Shown piece by piece: positions 12,524-12,694 of a stretch of DNA of 12,694 bases. Where the stretch lies: positions 1 to 12,694 of the forward strand of contig JABMQE010000082.1 of the NCBI GenBank assembly GCA_013203415.1, written 5' to 3'. Positions within the stretch are counted from its first letter, which is position 1. Each line of letters begins with the position of its first letter. This stretch comes from Candidatus Falkowiibacteriota bacterium. Lineage in GTDB: Bacteria > Patescibacteriota > Patescibacteriia > UBA2591 > JABMQE01. The position numbers and the translations under genes are program-made. The notes under the pieces were generated by a model. The model was not told the DNA's origin. It made no database searches and was given only the letters and a program-made list of their open reading frames with translations.

Positions 12524-12694
12524 CTACTCAACTACCTTATATACCTCATCTCCTTCCCGAACTGCTCCGTCAACCTTAATCCCGGCTTCATCTCCTTTCT
12601 TTAGCTTCTGCACCTGCTCGTGTTCCACCTGCATCGAGTTAATTTCTTGTTCGAGGCGAAACCGAGACCCTGAGCCCGTCGAAGGGTCCCCCTC
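12524..12694 (-). CDS. Translation elongation factor-like protein, domain II type (C-terminal 56 codons)
   Basis: The frame enters from the right edge and ends with TAG at 12524. The segment QEINSMQVEHEQVQ, KKGDEAGIKV and REGDEVYKVVE matches the C-terminal half of the short elongation factor-like proteins of archaea and Patescibacteria, which consist of an EF-Tu/SelB domain II-like beta-barrel of roughly 80-90 residues. The function of that family is not established. The N-terminal part lies outside the window. At the edge, EGDPSTGSGS comes from a REP-like palindrome (12666-12688) and sits where relatives have only a short loop before the F-x-QE segment, so an in-frame insertion is likely. 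No terminator was found in the 100 bp after the stop. Confidence 0.75.
   Translation of the reverse strand, partial: EGDPSTGSGSRFRLEQEINSMQVEHEQVQKLKKGDEAGIKVDGAVREGDEVYKVVE
12666..12688. repeat. REP-like palindrome inside the elongation factor-like gene
   Basis: GACCCT and AGGGTC form a 6-bp stem around GAGCCCGTCGA. The core CCCTGAGCCCGTCGAAGGG is of the same type as those at 8785-8801 and 12083-12102. It is translated as part of GDPSTGSGS. Confidence 0.85.

Overview
The window looks like a piece of a streamlined, host-associated or symbiotic bacterial genome of the Candidate Phyla Radiation (Patescibacteria, Parcubacteria-like). The reasons are short genes, low GC, almost no Shine-Dalgarno sequences, large Ser/Thr-rich secreted fibre proteins, a stand-alone translation-factor domain-II-like protein, and short palindromic repeats scattered both between and inside genes. 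No rRNA or tRNA marker is present, so the taxonomic call is an inference. All genes except folD lie on the minus strand, and the plus strand is C-rich over G throughout.

Region 1 (1-3708, minus): one uninterrupted reading frame of at least 1236 codons. It encodes a giant surface protein that runs off the left edge. From N to C it has two near-identical helix-turn-helix (excisionase/MerR-like) domains, hydrophobic membrane segments with a signal-peptidase-like site, a long unrecognised middle, a short collagen-like Gly-Pro-Ala stalk and a repetitive tail-fibre-like region. Region 2 (3709-4642): a 934-bp non-coding, AT-rich spacer. It carries a near-consensus sigma70 promoter for the giant gene, four exact copies plus variants of the 9-mer TATCCGATA (partly spaced 10-12 bp apart), and a likely folD promoter. 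Region 3 (4643-5730): folD on the plus strand, followed by a hairpin terminator and a 36-bp triple palindrome.

Region 4 (5731-10009, minus) is a compact series read right to left: a PolB-like 3'-5' exonuclease, a stand-alone LigD-type 3'-phosphoesterase, a small two-helix membrane protein, NagB, a four-helix-bundle (23S intervening-sequence type) protein and a GlmU-like sugar nucleotidyltransferase/acyltransferase. NagB and the GlmU-like protein together suggest amino-sugar supply for the envelope. The exonuclease and phosphoesterase together suggest 3'-end DNA processing. Region 5 (10061-11979): a secreted 591-residue surface protein with its own promoter and terminator. Region 6 (11980-12694): palindromic and heptameric repeats, a 72-codon acidic hypothetical gene, and the C-terminal 56 codons of a translation elongation factor-like protein.

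The two strongest leads are these. (a) A surface fibre protein begins with twin DNA-binding domains, and its promoter abuts a phased array of short iterons. (b) Palindromic or simple-sequence repeat DNA lies in frame inside or at the ends of several neighbouring genes, most clearly in the phosphoesterase, where it sits between 12-bp direct repeats.
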